DNA of 64,000 nucleotides from Skermanella stibiiresistens SB22 (GCF_000576635.1 NZ_AVFL01000007.1:186001-250000), one strand, 5' to 3'. Numbered from the stretch's first letter, positions 18,095 to 27,863 are shown. Notes: generated by a model not told the origin, from the sequence alone. Numbers and translations: made by a program.

Positions 18095-18907
18095 GTGAAA
18101 ATCCTGCTTGTCTTCGCCCATCCCGAACCGGGTTCCCTCAATGGCGCGCTCCGTCGCGTGGCCGTCGGGGAGTTGGAGGCCCAAGGCCATGAGGTGCGCG
18201 TCTCGGACCTCCACGCCGATGGCTGGAAATCGGCGATCGACCGCGCCGACTTTCCCGCGCTGGCACCCGACGCGCGGTTGAGACCGGCGGCCGCCTCGGG
18301 CGAGGCGTTCGCCACCGGCGCGCTGACCGCGGACGTCCTGGCGGAGCAGGAGAAGTTGATGTGGGCGGATACCCTGATCCTTCAGTTTCCGCTGTGGTGG
18401 TTCACCATGCCGGCGATCCTCAAGGGATGGGTCGACCGGGTATATTCCCATGGCTTCGCCTATGGCGTGGGCGAGCACAGCGCCACCCGGTGGGGCGACC
18501 GGTACGGCGAGGGCAGCCTGGCGGGCAAGCGGGCGATGCTGATCGTGACGACGGGCGGCTGGGAGGAGCATTATTCCCCCCGGGGGATCAATGGACCGAT
18601 CGACGATCTCCTTTTCCCGATCAACCACGGCATCCTGTTCTATCCCGGCTACGACATGCTTCCACCCTTCGTCGCCCACAAGGTCGACCGGCTCGACGAG
18701 GCTGGCTTCGACCTCGTCGCGGAACGCCTCCGGGAGAGGATGCGGACGCTGGCCACGACCGCTCCCATTCCCTATCGACGGCAGAACGGGGGCGATTACC
18801 TGATCCCGAGCATGCGGCTGCGGCCTGGGCTTGGCCATCCAGGCGAAACCGGCTTCGCGCTCCACGTCGACGGAGGCGACGGCGGCGGGCCCGACCGTCC
18901 GGATTGA
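18095..18907 (+). CDS. NAD(P)H:quinone oxidoreductase, flavodoxin-fold
   Basis: A 270-residue FMN/FAD flavodoxin-like reductase of the NQO1/YwrO/KefF family, which reduces quinones by two electrons and so limits redox cycling. It starts VKILLVFAHPEPGSLNGAL and contains LILQFPLWWFTMPAILKGWVD, both typical. The GTG at 18095 is preferred: AGGAAACGG precedes it, and an upstream TTG would fall inside the LysR box. The gene is probably induced by quinones or electrophiles through the adjacent LysR protein. Confidence 0.87.
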   Translation: MKILLVFAHPEPGSLNGALRRVAVGELEAQGHEVRVSDLHADGWKSAIDRADFPALAPDARLRPAAASGEAFATGALTADVLAEQEKLMWADTLILQFPLWWFTMPAILKGWVDRVYSHGFAYGVGEHSATRWGDRYGEGSLAGKRAMLIVTTGGWEEHYSPRGINGPIDDLLFPINHGILFYPGYDMLPPFVAHKVDRLDEAGFDLVAERLRERMRTLATTAPIPYRRQNGGDYLIPSMRLRPGLGHPGETGFALHVDGGDGGGPDRPD

Positions 18908-18971
18908 CCCACCACCCGACTTGCGCCCACACCGCCGCTGTTGCACAGTCCGCCTCGCCTCATCATGCCCG

Positions 18972-19361
18972 ATGACCGAATCGCTACGGACGTTCCCGAT
19001 GGCCGCGACCTTCCAGCACAAGCAATACGAACCCGGTGACCTGATCTTCCAGAAGGGGGATTCCGGCGAGTTCCTGTACCTGGTCGAGCGGGGCTCGGTG
19101 ATCATCTGGACCGGGACCGAGGATGACAAGCGGGTGCTGGGCGAGGTCGGGACCGGCGGGTTGTTCGGCGAGATGGCGATCCTCAACCGGCAGCCGCGCA
19201 TGGCCAACGCCAGCGCGTCGGCGGAGACGCGGTTGCTGGAGATGCCGGCCAGCGTGCTGCGCCAGACCATCAACCGGGCCGATCCGCTGCTGGTGCAACT
19301 GATCAACGTGCTGATCGAGAACCTGCGCCGCTCGGCCAAGGATACCGACCCGCAGGTTTGA
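18972..19361 (+). CDS. Stand-alone cyclic-nucleotide-binding domain protein
   Basis: A 129-residue protein made only of the Crp-like effector domain: EPGDLIFQKGDSGEFLYLVERG, then the phosphate-binding cassette region GLFGEMAILNRQPR and a C-terminal helix. It has no DNA-binding helix-turn-helix, so it is not a complete Crp/Fnr regulator. The Arg and Glu of the cassette (FGEMA and RQPRMA) are present, so nucleotide binding is plausible. A LysE exporter follows after 30 bases. Its partner is unknown. Confidence 0.82.
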   Translation: MTESLRTFPMAATFQHKQYEPGDLIFQKGDSGEFLYLVERGSVIIWTGTEDDKRVLGEVGTGGLFGEMAILNRQPRMANASASAETRLLEMPASVLRQTINRADPLLVQLINVLIENLRRSAKDTDPQV

Positions 19362-19391
19362 CGGCTTTCCCCTCGTCCGGAGTAACGTTCC

Positions 19392-20033
19392 ATGCTCGCC
19401 GCTTCCCTGCTCACCGCGTTCTGGGCCGCCTTCGTCCTGGCCCTGGTCAGTCCCGGGCCGAACTTCGCCGTGCTGCTGGGAACCGCGATCCAGCGGGGAC
19501 GCGCCGCCGCCGTCAGGGTCGCGTTCGGGATGGCGATCGGCGAGGCTGTCTGGGGTTTCGGCGCCGTGTTCGGCGTGGCGATGCTGGCGACGCGGTATCC
19601 GTGGATCGGCGTGGCGCTCCGCATGGGCGGCGGGCTGTTCCTGATCTACCTGGCGTTCCTGTCGATCCGCGCCGCGGTCCGGCGGAATGGGAACGGCGAC
19701 GAAGCCCTCCCGGAACCGTCCTCGGAACCGGGGCCGTTCTCGACTGGCGGCGGCATCCTGCGGGGCTTTGGGCTGATGCTGCTGAACCCGAAGGCGGGCG
19801 TCTTCTGGGTGTCGCTGACCAGCGTGTTCATGACGCCGGAGACGCCGGCCGTGATCGGCGTGATCGCGGTGGCCGGCGCCGTCCTGCTGTCGCTGGGCTG
19901 GCACACGATGCTGGCGGTGGCCCTGTCCGCCGACGCGGTGGCGGTGGTGTACCGCCGCCTGCGCCGAGGCCTGGAGGCGACGCTGGGCGTCGTCCTCGCG
20001 GGCCTCGGGCTGCGTCTGCTGGTCTCGAACTGA
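19392..20033 (+). CDS. LysE/RhtB-family amino acid exporter
   Basis: A 213-residue inner-membrane protein with about six hydrophobic segments. The N-terminus LVSPGPNFAVLLGTAIQRGR is the family signature of LysE/RhtB exporters, which expel amino acids or homoserine lactones by proton exchange. The substrate cannot be predicted. It may be co-transcribed with the cNMP-binding gene just upstream. Confidence 0.88.
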   Translation: MLAASLLTAFWAAFVLALVSPGPNFAVLLGTAIQRGRAAAVRVAFGMAIGEAVWGFGAVFGVAMLATRYPWIGVALRMGGGLFLIYLAFLSIRAAVRRNGNGDEALPEPSSEPGPFSTGGGILRGFGLMLLNPKAGVFWVSLTSVFMTPETPAVIGVIAVAGAVLLSLGWHTMLAVALSADAVAVVYRRLRRGLEATLGVVLAGLGLRLLVSN

Positions 20034-20057
20034 CCAGCGTCCCCTATTCGGCGGCCG

Positions 20058-23000
20058 TTATTCCGCCGGAGCGGGGGCCGCCGATGGCGGTGGCGTCGCC
20101 TCCCGGCGCTTCTTGGCGAACTTCCGCATGACCGTGTAGAACACCGGCGTGAAGATCAGGCCGAAGAACGTGACCCCCAGCATGCCGGAGAACACCGCCG
20201 TGCCGAGCGAGCGCCGCATCTCGGCGCCGGCGCCCTCGGCGATCATCAGCGGCACGACGCCCAGGATGAACGCCAGGGAGGTCATCAGGATCGGCCGCAG
20301 GCGGGTGCGCGCCGCCTCGACCGCCGCGTCGAACCGGTTCATCCCCTCGTCCTCCGCCTGCTTGGCGAACTCGACGATCAGGATCGCGTTCTTGGCCGCC
20401 AGACCGACCAGGACGACGAAGCCGACCTGGGCCAGGACGTCGACCGCCAAGCCGCCGATCAGCAGGCCGGTGACGGCGGCCAGCAGGCACATCGGCACGA
20501 TCAGGATGACCGAGAACGGCAGCGTCCAGCTCTCGTACTGGGCCGCGAGCAGCAGGAAGACGAACACGACCGACATGCCGAAGATCAGCAACCCGCTGTC
20601 GCCGGCGCCCCGCTCCTGGAACGCCAGTTCGGTCCAGGCGTAGCCGAAGCCGTCGGGCAGCTTCTCCGCCGCGATCCGCTCCATCGCGTCCAGGCCGAAA
20701 CCGGTGGAGAAGCCCGGCATCGTGTTCCCCTGGATCTCGGTGGACTGGTAGAGGTTGTATCGGGTGACGCGGTAGGGGCCGGTCGTGTCCTTCAGTTCCG
20801 CGACCGAGCCGATCGGCACCATCTCGCCCCGGTCGTTGCGGGTCTTGAGGTTGGCGATGTCGCGTGGTTCGTCGCGATAGCCGCCGTCGGCCTGAGCCGT
20901 GACCCTGTAGGTCCGGCCGAGGAAGTTGAACTCGTTGACGAAGGTGGAGCCGAGATAGACCTCCAGGGTCTCGAACACGCGATCGGCGGAGACGCCCAGC
21001 ATCTGGGCGCGCAGCCGGTCGATGTCGGCGAAGATCCGGGGCGTCGAGGTGTTGAACAGGGAGAAGACCCCAACCAGGCCAGGCGTCGTGTTGGCGGCGC
21101 CGACGATCTCCTGGGTCGCCTCCTCCAGCGACTTCAGACCCCTGCCCCGCATGTCCTGGACCATCATCTTGAAGCCGCCGGAATTGCCGATGCCACGGAC
21201 GGGCGGCGGCGGGACGGTGATGATGAAGGCGTCCTGGATGCCGCTGAGCCGGCCCATCAGCTCCTGCTGGATATGATCGGCGGTCAGGCCCTTGGGCAGG
21301 CGCTCCGCGAAGGGAGCCATCGCGGCGAAGATGGCGCCGGCGTTGGACGCGTTGGTGAAGGTGGCGCCGTCGAACCCGGCGAACGGCACGGCGTGGTCGA
21401 CGCCCTCGGTCCCCAGGATGATCTTGGTCGCCTCGCGCACCACCGCGTCGGTCCGGTCCAGGGAGGCCCCGGGCGGCAACTGGATGACGGTGATCAGGTA
21501 GCCCTGGTCCTGGGTCGGGATGAAGCCGGTCGGCGCCCGGTTGAACTGCCACCCCGTGACGCCGATCAGCACGCCGTAGACCGCCAGCACCAGCAGCGGC
21601 AGCCGGACCAGCTTCCGCGTCATGCCGCCGTAGCCTCCGGATAGCCGGTCGAACAGCCGGTTGAAGCCCCTGAAGAAGGCGTTGATCGGCCGCATCAGCG
21701 GCGAGGCCTTCCCGTGCTCCTCGTGGTCATGAGGTTTGAACAGGATGGCGCAGAGCGCCGGGCTGAGCGTCAGCGACACGAAGCAGGAGATCACCGTCGC
21801 CGCCGCGATCGTGACGGCGAACTGGCGGAAGAACTGGCCGGAGATGCCGGCGACGAAGGCGGCCGGGATGAACACCGCCGTCAGCACCAGCGCGATGGCG
21901 ATCAAGGCGCCGCCGACCTCGTCCATGGTGCGGTGGGCGGCCTCGCGAGGATTCATGCCCTGCCGTAGGTTCCGCTCGACGTTCTCGACCACCACGATGG
22001 CGTCGTCGACCACGATGCCGATCGCCAGCACCAGACCGAACAGCGACAGGGTGTTGAGCGAATAGCCCAGCGCCGCCAGCACGGTGAAGGTGCCGATCAG
22101 CGATACCGGGATCGCGAGGATCGGGATGATCGAGGCCCGCCAGGTCTGGAGGAACAGGATCACGACGACGATGACCAGGACGACCGCCTCGAAGATCGTC
22201 TTGATCACCTCGTTGACCGATTCGGCGATGAACTCGGTCGGATTGTAGACGATGTCGTAGCGTAGCCCGACGGGGAACGACTTCGCCAGCTCCACCATGT
22301 TCGCCTGGATCAGCTCGGCGGTCGCCAGCGCGTTGGAGCCGGGCCGCTGGAAGATCAGCAGGGGAACGGCGGGCCGCTCGTCCAGATAGCCGTTGGTGCC
22401 ATAGTCCTGCGCCGCCAGCTCGACACGTCCGATATCGCGGATGCGGGTGACCCGTCCGTCGGGGTCGTTGCGCACGACGATATCGGAGAACTGCCGGGGA
22501 TCGATCAGCCGGCCCAGCGTCTCGACGTTGAGCTGGAACGCGCCCGGATTGGGGACGGGAGGCTGGTTGAGCACGCCGGACGCCACCTGGACGTTCTGCG
22601 AGCGCAGGGCCGCGACCACCTCGCCGGCCGTCATGTTCCGGCTGGCGATCCGGTCCGGATCGAGCCAGATCCGCATGGCGTAGTCGCGGGCGCCGAACAC
22701 CTGGACGTCGCCGACGCCATCCAGCCGGGCCAGCACGTCCCTCACCTGGAGCGTCGCGTAGTTGGAGATGTAGAGCTGGTCGCGCGACTCGTCCGGCGAG
22801 CTGAGATGGATCACCATCAGCATGTCGGGCGAGTTCTTCCTGACCGTGACGCCCAGACGCCGGACCTCCTCCGGCAGGCGCGGTTCGGCCACCGCGACGC
22901 GGTTCTGGACCAGCACCTGGGCGGTGTCCAGGTTGGTGCCCAGCGCGAAGCTGATGGTCAGGGCCAGCCTACCGTCGCCGGTCGACTGCGAGGACATGTA

Positions 23001-23234
23001 CAGCATGTTCTCGACGCCGTTGATCTCCTGCTCCAGCGGGGCGGCCAGCGTGTTGGCGACGACCTCGGCGGAGGCTCCGGGATAGTTGGCGTTGACCACG
23101 ATGGTCGGCGGCGCGATCTCGGGATACTGCGCCACCGGCAGGGTGAAATAGGCGAAGCCGCCGATCAGGGTGATCAGGATCGAGAGGACCGTCGCGAAGA
23201 TCGGCCGCTCGATGAAGAGATGCGACAGCTTCAC
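20058..23234 (-). CDS. RND multidrug efflux pump, inner-membrane permease (AcrB/MexB type)
   Basis: A 1058-residue HAE1-type RND transporter that exports drugs by proton antiport as a trimer. It begins with the cytoplasmic helix and first membrane span (LSHLFIERPIFATVLSILIT), and the proton relay aspartates are seen in TM4 (GIVVDDAIVVVENVERN). Two large periplasmic loops and twelve spans are as expected. It overlaps the adaptor gene by four bases (ATGA). No outer-membrane TolC-like gene is adjacent, so it probably uses one encoded elsewhere. No pump-specific regulator gene lies beside it. Confidence 0.96.
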   Translation of the reverse strand: MKLSHLFIERPIFATVLSILITLIGGFAYFTLPVAQYPEIAPPTIVVNANYPGASAEVVANTLAAPLEQEINGVENMLYMSSQSTGDGRLALTISFALGTNLDTAQVLVQNRVAVAEPRLPEEVRRLGVTVRKNSPDMLMVIHLSSPDESRDQLYISNYATLQVRDVLARLDGVGDVQVFGARDYAMRIWLDPDRIASRNMTAGEVVAALRSQNVQVASGVLNQPPVPNPGAFQLNVETLGRLIDPRQFSDIVVRNDPDGRVTRIRDIGRVELAAQDYGTNGYLDERPAVPLLIFQRPGSNALATAELIQANMVELAKSFPVGLRYDIVYNPTEFIAESVNEVIKTIFEAVVLVIVVVILFLQTWRASIIPILAIPVSLIGTFTVLAALGYSLNTLSLFGLVLAIGIVVDDAIVVVENVERNLRQGMNPREAAHRTMDEVGGALIAIALVLTAVFIPAAFVAGISGQFFRQFAVTIAAATVISCFVSLTLSPALCAILFKPHDHEEHGKASPLMRPINAFFRGFNRLFDRLSGGYGGMTRKLVRLPLLVLAVYGVLIGVTGWQFNRAPTGFIPTQDQGYLITVIQLPPGASLDRTDAVVREATKIILGTEGVDHAVPFAGFDGATFTNASNAGAIFAAMAPFAERLPKGLTADHIQQELMGRLSGIQDAFIITVPPPPVRGIGNSGGFKMMVQDMRGRGLKSLEEATQEIVGAANTTPGLVGVFSLFNTSTPRIFADIDRLRAQMLGVSADRVFETLEVYLGSTFVNEFNFLGRTYRVTAQADGGYRDEPRDIANLKTRNDRGEMVPIGSVAELKDTTGPYRVTRYNLYQSTEIQGNTMPGFSTGFGLDAMERIAAEKLPDGFGYAWTELAFQERGAGDSGLLIFGMSVVFVFLLLAAQYESWTLPFSVILIVPMCLLAAVTGLLIGGLAVDVLAQVGFVVLVGLAAKNAILIVEFAKQAEDEGMNRFDAAVEAARTRLRPILMTSLAFILGVVPLMIAEGAGAEMRRSLGTAVFSGMLGVTFFGLIFTPVFYTVMRKFAKKRREATPPPSAAPAPAE

Positions 23235-24436
23235 GGCCGAGCCTCCGCCGCCTGGATCTCACCGGGCTGGGGGGTGACCTTGGTGCCTGGCCGGGCGCGG
23301 ACGATGCCGCTGATGATGACGCGGTCGTCGGGATCGAGACCCGAGCGGATGATCCGCAGCCCGTTCTCCATCGGGCCGGGCCGGACCAGCTTGGGCACCA
23401 CGGTGCCGTCCTCCGCCACGGTCAGGACGATCTTGTTGGACTGGTCGCTGACGATGGCGCTGTCGGGCAGCAGGGTGGCGGTGTACAGCTCGGAACCGGG
23501 CAGCCGCAGCCGGCCGAACTGGCCCGGCGTCAGCATCAGATTGGGGTTGGGGAACACGGCGCGCGCCCGGATGGTGCCAGCGCCGCGGTCGACCCGGTTG
23601 TCGATGAAGTCGATGTGGCCTTCCAGCGGCCAGTCGCGCTCGTCGAACAGCCGCGCCTGGACCTTGACGCCGCCGTCGCGCTGCTGGAGCAGCAGGCCCT
23701 TGGCGGTGGCGCGCTGGTAGGCCAGGAAATCGCCCTCGCTCATGTCGAAATCGAAGCGGATGGGATCGAGCGAGACGATGGTGGTCAACAGGGTCGGCGT
23801 GCCGCCGGCGCCGCCGGCGATCAGATTGCCGACGCTGACCTCGCGCCGGCTGATCCGGCCGCTGACCGGCGCCATCACGCGGGTGAACTCCAGGTCCAGT
23901 TCGGCGGTTCGAACGGCCGATTTGGCGACCTCGATGCCCGCCGTGGCGACCCGCGCCTCCTGGATGCGCTCGTCATAGACGCTGCCGGACAGCACGTCGC
24001 GCTGGCGGAGCGACGCGGCGCGGGCGAGCTGCTGGTTGGCGAGGTCGAGCCGGGCGGTCGCCTGGGCCAGCTGCGCCCGGGCGGACGCCGCCGCGGCCTC
24101 GAACGGCCGGGGATCGATCACGAACAGAAGTTGGCCCTTCTGGACCAACTGGCCGTCCTGGAAATGGACCGACTCGAGATATCCACTGACGCGGGCGCGG
24201 ATCTCGACCGAGTCGACGGCCGAGAATTGCCCGGTGAATTCGTCCCACTCGATCAGTTCGCGGCGCAGCGGTTTGGAAACCGTGACCGGCGGTGGGGGTG
24301 GCGCCGCGGTCTGGGCCGCCGCCGGATGTGTGGTGTTGAAATAGCCGTAGGCGCCGATGCCGGCTGCCAAGGCGACAACCGCGCCGGCCAGCCAGACGGC
24401 ACGGGATCGGGCTCGGTGGGTTGAATTACCAGTCAT
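23231..24436 (-). CDS. RND efflux pump periplasmic adaptor (AcrA/MexA type)
   Basis: A 401-residue membrane-fusion protein. One N-terminal span (about residues 12-32) anchors it, followed by the lipoyl half motif (VDSVEIRARVSGYLESVHF), an alpha-helical hairpin with RAQLAQATARLDLANQQLARA, and beta-barrel domains. It links the downstream permease to the outer membrane channel. The ATG at 24436 has GAGGAGGGAG before it. The stop codon overlaps the start of the permease gene. Confidence 0.94.
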   Translation of the reverse strand: MTGNSTHRARSRAVWLAGAVVALAAGIGAYGYFNTTHPAAAQTAAPPPPPVTVSKPLRRELIEWDEFTGQFSAVDSVEIRARVSGYLESVHFQDGQLVQKGQLLFVIDPRPFEAAAASARAQLAQATARLDLANQQLARAASLRQRDVLSGSVYDERIQEARVATAGIEVAKSAVRTAELDLEFTRVMAPVSGRISRREVSVGNLIAGGAGGTPTLLTTIVSLDPIRFDFDMSEGDFLAYQRATAKGLLLQQRDGGVKVQARLFDERDWPLEGHIDFIDNRVDRGAGTIRARAVFPNPNLMLTPGQFGRLRLPGSELYTATLLPDSAIVSDQSNKIVLTVAEDGTVVPKLVRPGPMENGLRIIRSGLDPDDRVIISGIVRARPGTKVTPQPGEIQAAEARP

Positions 24437-24926
24437 TATCAGCTCCCTCCTCGGAAGACCGCCGTCATGGTTTCAAAAGAAACGGAATACGGCGGCACAA
24501 CCCGTAGCGCATTGCCGTGCTAGTCACTGTCTGGAATCAGAGAACCCAGGCTTTCCGCCGCTTTTTTGGGCAGGTGAAACCAGGTTGAGGCGATAAAACT
24601 CGACCGTCCATTTGTCCGCTGTGCGCCGCATCACACTTGGAATTGCTAAACGGTTTCAGTAATTCCACAATTATACAAGGGTATTGGCGTCAACTTGTCC
24701 GCGCGCCTTGTAATCTAGCCCTTCCACGGGACTCGATCGCGACAAAATTTTCCCGCTACCCGTCAGATTTTTGGGCATCCGGAAGAGCGGCGCGGCCTAT
24801 CACTTTGGACGGCCATGTTTCCGACACGGTATTTCCGCGTTCGAGTCTGCTAGTATTTCCCCATCAGGCACTCGCGCGCGACCGCGGGCAAGCCCCGGAA
24901 ACGGACATAAGTGGGAGGAGACAAGC
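24437..24926. other. Long divergent intergenic region, efflux operon and TctC gene
   Basis: About 490 bases with no convincing gene; the central part (24590-24700) is noticeably richer in A and T than its neighbours. TGGAATT at 24638-24644 and AATTCCA at 24661-24667 form an inverted repeat with a 16-base spacer, a possible operator. Promoters for the efflux operon (leftward) and the binding-protein gene (rightward) should lie here, but none matched a consensus well enough to call. Confidence 0.4.
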
Positions 24927-25901
24927 GTGTCACATCATCAATCCAAGCGGCTCGGGACCATCCTGGCCGGCATCGGCCTGGGCGTCCTGCTGGCGGCGGC
25001 GCCGGCCCTGGCGGAGGTCAAGAGCCTCGAGATCATCGCGCCGGCCGCACCCGGCGGCGGCTGGGACCAGCACGCCCGGTCCGTCCAGCAGGTGCTGCAG
25101 AGCCAGAAGCTGGTGCCGAACGTCCAGGTGGTGAACATCCCCGGCGCCGGCGGCACCATCGGCCTCGCCCAGTTCGTCACCGCCAAGAAGCGCACCCCGA
25201 CCCTGCTGGTCGGCGGCCAGATCATGGTCGGCGCCATCATCACCAACAAATCGGCGGTGACGCTCGATCAGGTGACGCCGCTGGCCCGCCTGACCGGCGA
25301 GTATTCGGCCCTGGTCGTTCCGGCGAACAGTCCGATCCAGTCGCTGAAGGACCTGCTCGACAAGCTGAAGGCCGAGCCGGGCTCGGTCTCGTGGGGTGGT
25401 GGTTCGGCCGGCGGCAGCGACCAGATCCTGGCTGGCCTGATCGCCAAGGAGGCCGGCCTCGAGCCGTCGAAAGTCAACTACGTCGCCACCGCCGGCGGCG
25501 GCGAGGTGCTGGCCGCCGTTCTGGGCGGGCACATCACCACGGCGGTCAGCGGCTATAACGAGTTCGCTCCCCAGATCCAGGCCGGCAAGCTGCGGGCGCT
25601 GGCGGTCTCGTCGGCCGAACGCCTGCCGGGTGTCGACACGCCGACCCTCAAGGAGCAGGGCATCAACCTGGAATTCGTCAACTGGCGCGGCATCTTCGCC
25701 CCCGCCGGCCTGAAGCCGGCCGAGGTCAAGGAGTACGACGCCCTGATGACCAAGGTGACGTCCAGCGCCGAGTGGAAGGAACTGGCCAAGCAGCGCGGCT
25801 GGATCGACCTGTACCTGCCCTCGACCGAGTTCGCCGCCTTCCTCAAGACGGAGCGCTCGCAGATCGAGACCACGCTGACCGAATTGGGCCTGGTCAAGTA
25901 A
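24927..25901 (+). CDS. Tripartite tricarboxylate transporter substrate-binding protein (TctC/Bug)
   Basis: A 324-residue periplasmic binding protein of the Bug/TctC family. The signal peptide covers about residues 1-29, ending at ALA before [18 protein letters not shown], the typical start of the mature domain. The loop [14 protein letters not shown] is the carboxylate-binding P-loop of the family. The GTG at 24927 has GGGAGGAG before it. No TctA or TctB membrane subunit is nearby, so it is an orphan receptor, a common situation for Bug proteins. The ligand is unknown. Confidence 0.92.
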   Translation: MSHHQSKRLGTILAGIGLGVLLAAAPALAEVKSLEIIAPAAPGGGWDQHARSVQQVLQSQKLVPNVQVVNIPGAGGTIGLAQFVTAKKRTPTLLVGGQIMVGAIITNKSAVTLDQVTPLARLTGEYSALVVPANSPIQSLKDLLDKLKAEPGSVSWGGGSAGGSDQILAGLIAKEAGLEPSKVNYVATAGGGEVLAAVLGGHITTAVSGYNEFAPQIQAGKLRALAVSSAERLPGVDTPTLKEQGINLEFVNWRGIFAPAGLKPAEVKEYDALMTKVTSSAEWKELAKQRGWIDLYLPSTEFAAFLKTERSQIETTLTELGLVK

Positions 25902-26058
25902 GGCGGGACGGGATCCGATGAGGGTGGGCCGGGAGGCAATGGACAGCCTCCCGGCTCCCTGCTTTTCCGATCGATCCGTACAAGAACCTTGGACGGCGTA
26001 TGCCAACCCTCGGCATTGATGGCGGCCACCGCCACCGCCCCCGATCCGAGGACCCGTC

Positions 26059-27768
26059 ATGAGCCTGATCGACAGCCGCCTCCACCAGATGTTTCCCGTG
26101 CTCGACGCCGCCCAGATCCTGACGGCTCAGCGCTTCGCCAGCGGTCCGGAGCGGGATTTCGCCCCAGGCGATCTGGTCTTCGATGTCGGCGAGGTTGCGT
26201 GCCCGGCGTGGCTCGTGCTGCGCGGGACGATGGAGGTGGCGCGGCGCGACGGTCTCGGTCACGAGAAGGCGATCACGGTGGAGGGGCCGGGCCAGTTCAG
26301 CGGCGAGGTCGGCCAGCTGGCGGGCCGGCCCTCGCTGGCCGCCGGACGGGCCGGGCCGGAAGGCTGCACCGCCATCCCGCTGGACGCCGCGCACCTCAGG
26401 GCGCTGGTCATCGGATCCGCCGATGTCGGCGAGGTGGTGATGCGCGCCTTGATCCTGCGCCGGGTCGGGCTGATCGAGGGCGGGGCCTCCGGATCGGTGC
26501 TGGTGGGACGGCCGGGCCAACCCGACCTCGTCCGCCTGCAAGGGTTCCTGTCGCGCAACGGTTATCCGCACACCACCCTGGACGCCACGAACGACGAGGA
26601 GGGCCGCGCGCTGGTCGAGCGGCTCGGCATCCTGGCGGAGGAGTTGCCCCTGCTGGTCTGCCCGACCGGTGCCGTGCTGAGGCGCCCGACGACCGCCGAA
26701 GCCGGCATCTGCCTCGGGCTGACGCCCAAGCTCGATCCCGGCAAGACCTATGACGTGGCGGTGGTCGGCGCCGGTCCCGCCGGGCTGGCGACCGCCGTCT
26801 ACGCCGCGTCGGAGGGGTTGAGCGTGCTGGTGCTCGACCAGCGGGCGATCGGCGGCCAAGCGGGCGCCTCGGCCCGGATCGAGAACTACCTGGGGTTCCC
26901 CACCGGCATCTCGGGTCAGGCGCTGGCCGGCCGCGCCTATAACCAAGCCCAGAAGTTCGGCGCGGAGGTGGCGATACCGCTGGAGGTGACGCGGCTGGAT
27001 CACGGCGGCGCCATTCCGGCGGATGGGCGGACCCATCGTTTGGCACTCTCCAATGGCGACACCATCGGCGCCCGGACCGTCGTGGTCGCCTCGGGTGCCC
27101 GCTACCGGCGGCCCGATATCCCTAACCTGGCGGTCTTCGAGGGTGCCGGCGTGTCCTATTGGGCCTCTCCGGTGGAGGCCAAACTGTGCGAGGGCGACGA
27201 GGTGGCGCTGGTTGGTGGGGGAAACTCCGCCGGGCAGGCGGTGGTTTTCCTGGCGCCCAAGGTCAAGCGCCTGCATCTCGTCATTCGCGGCGCCGGTTTG
27301 GAAGCCTCGATGTCGCGCTACCTGATCGACCGGATCGCGGCGCTGCCCAATGTCGAGATCCACACGGGGACGGAGGTCGGCTCGCTGGAGGAGGATGGGA
27401 CGCTGGGGCTGGCTGGCATCGGCCTGCGGAACCGCGCCACCGGTGCTGTCAAGACCTGTCCGATCCGGCACCTGTTCCTGTTCATCGGCGCCGATCCCAA
27501 CGCGGAGTGGCTGGCCGGTCTGGTCGAGGTCGACAGACACGGCTTCATCGTCACCGGACCGGCTGTCTCGGGAGCGGGTGGGAGCGGCGAGGGCGGAGCG
27601 CCAGGCCGCCTGCCGCTGGAAACCACCCTGCCCGGCGTCTTCGCGATCGGCGACGTGCGGGCGGGATCGACCAAGCGTGTCGCCGCGGCTGTGGGCGAAG
27701 GCGCCGCCGTGGTGGCCCAGATCCACGGATACCTCGCGAAACAAGCCGCGGAACCCGGGCGGCCTTGA
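26059..27768 (+). CDS. cNMP-binding/thioredoxin-fold/thioredoxin-reductase-like fusion
   Basis: A 569-residue fusion. Residues about 20-130 are a Crp-type cyclic-nucleotide-binding domain, 150-215 look like a thioredoxin/glutaredoxin fold without an active CxxC, and 220-555 are a thioredoxin-reductase-like FAD/NAD(P)H module with GAGPAGLA (227), GGQAGASARIENY (255) and GGGNSAGQA (near 387). The redox-active CATC of true thioredoxin reductase is replaced by WASP at about 358-361, so it cannot reduce thioredoxin by the usual disulfide route. Relatives are known as fused regulator/reductase proteins. It may act as a nucleotide-gated NAD(P)H oxidoreductase; this is inference. Confidence 0.87.
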   Translation: MSLIDSRLHQMFPVLDAAQILTAQRFASGPERDFAPGDLVFDVGEVACPAWLVLRGTMEVARRDGLGHEKAITVEGPGQFSGEVGQLAGRPSLAAGRAGPEGCTAIPLDAAHLRALVIGSADVGEVVMRALILRRVGLIEGGASGSVLVGRPGQPDLVRLQGFLSRNGYPHTTLDATNDEEGRALVERLGILAEELPLLVCPTGAVLRRPTTAEAGICLGLTPKLDPGKTYDVAVVGAGPAGLATAVYAASEGLSVLVLDQRAIGGQAGASARIENYLGFPTGISGQALAGRAYNQAQKFGAEVAIPLEVTRLDHGGAIPADGRTHRLALSNGDTIGARTVVVASGARYRRPDIPNLAVFEGAGVSYWASPVEAKLCEGDEVALVGGGNSAGQAVVFLAPKVKRLHLVIRGAGLEASMSRYLIDRIAALPNVEIHTGTEVGSLEEDGTLGLAGIGLRNRATGAVKTCPIRHLFLFIGADPNAEWLAGLVEVDRHGFIVTGPAVSGAGGSGEGGAPGRLPLETTLPGVFAIGDVRAGSTKRVAAAVGEGAAVVAQIHGYLAKQAAEPGRP

Positions 27769-27798
27769 AAATCCGGCGATCCAAATCGACGATGGCGA

Positions 27799-27829
27799 TT
27801 GACAAATAACATCCGATATCGGATGTATT
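27799..27829 (+). promoter_or_regulatory. Promoter with 18-bp palindromic operator
   Basis: TTGACA at 27799-27804 is a perfect -35 hexamer, and TGTATT at 27824-27829 is a weak -10 candidate at a 19-base spacing. Between and overlapping them lies the perfect palindrome ACATCCGATATCGGATGT (27809-27826). A protein bound there would block RNA polymerase. A small gene begins 35 bases downstream, and a MarR-type regulator is encoded nearby. Confidence 0.55.
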
Positions 27830-27863
27830 GCAATGTCGAATTTGTTGATTGGAGGATACCGCC

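Noticed and set aside
20044-21552. A second long minus-strand frame inside the RND permease gene
   Set aside because: It is in a different frame of the same strand and has only Arg/Pro/Gly-rich sequence; the permease frame explains the DNA.
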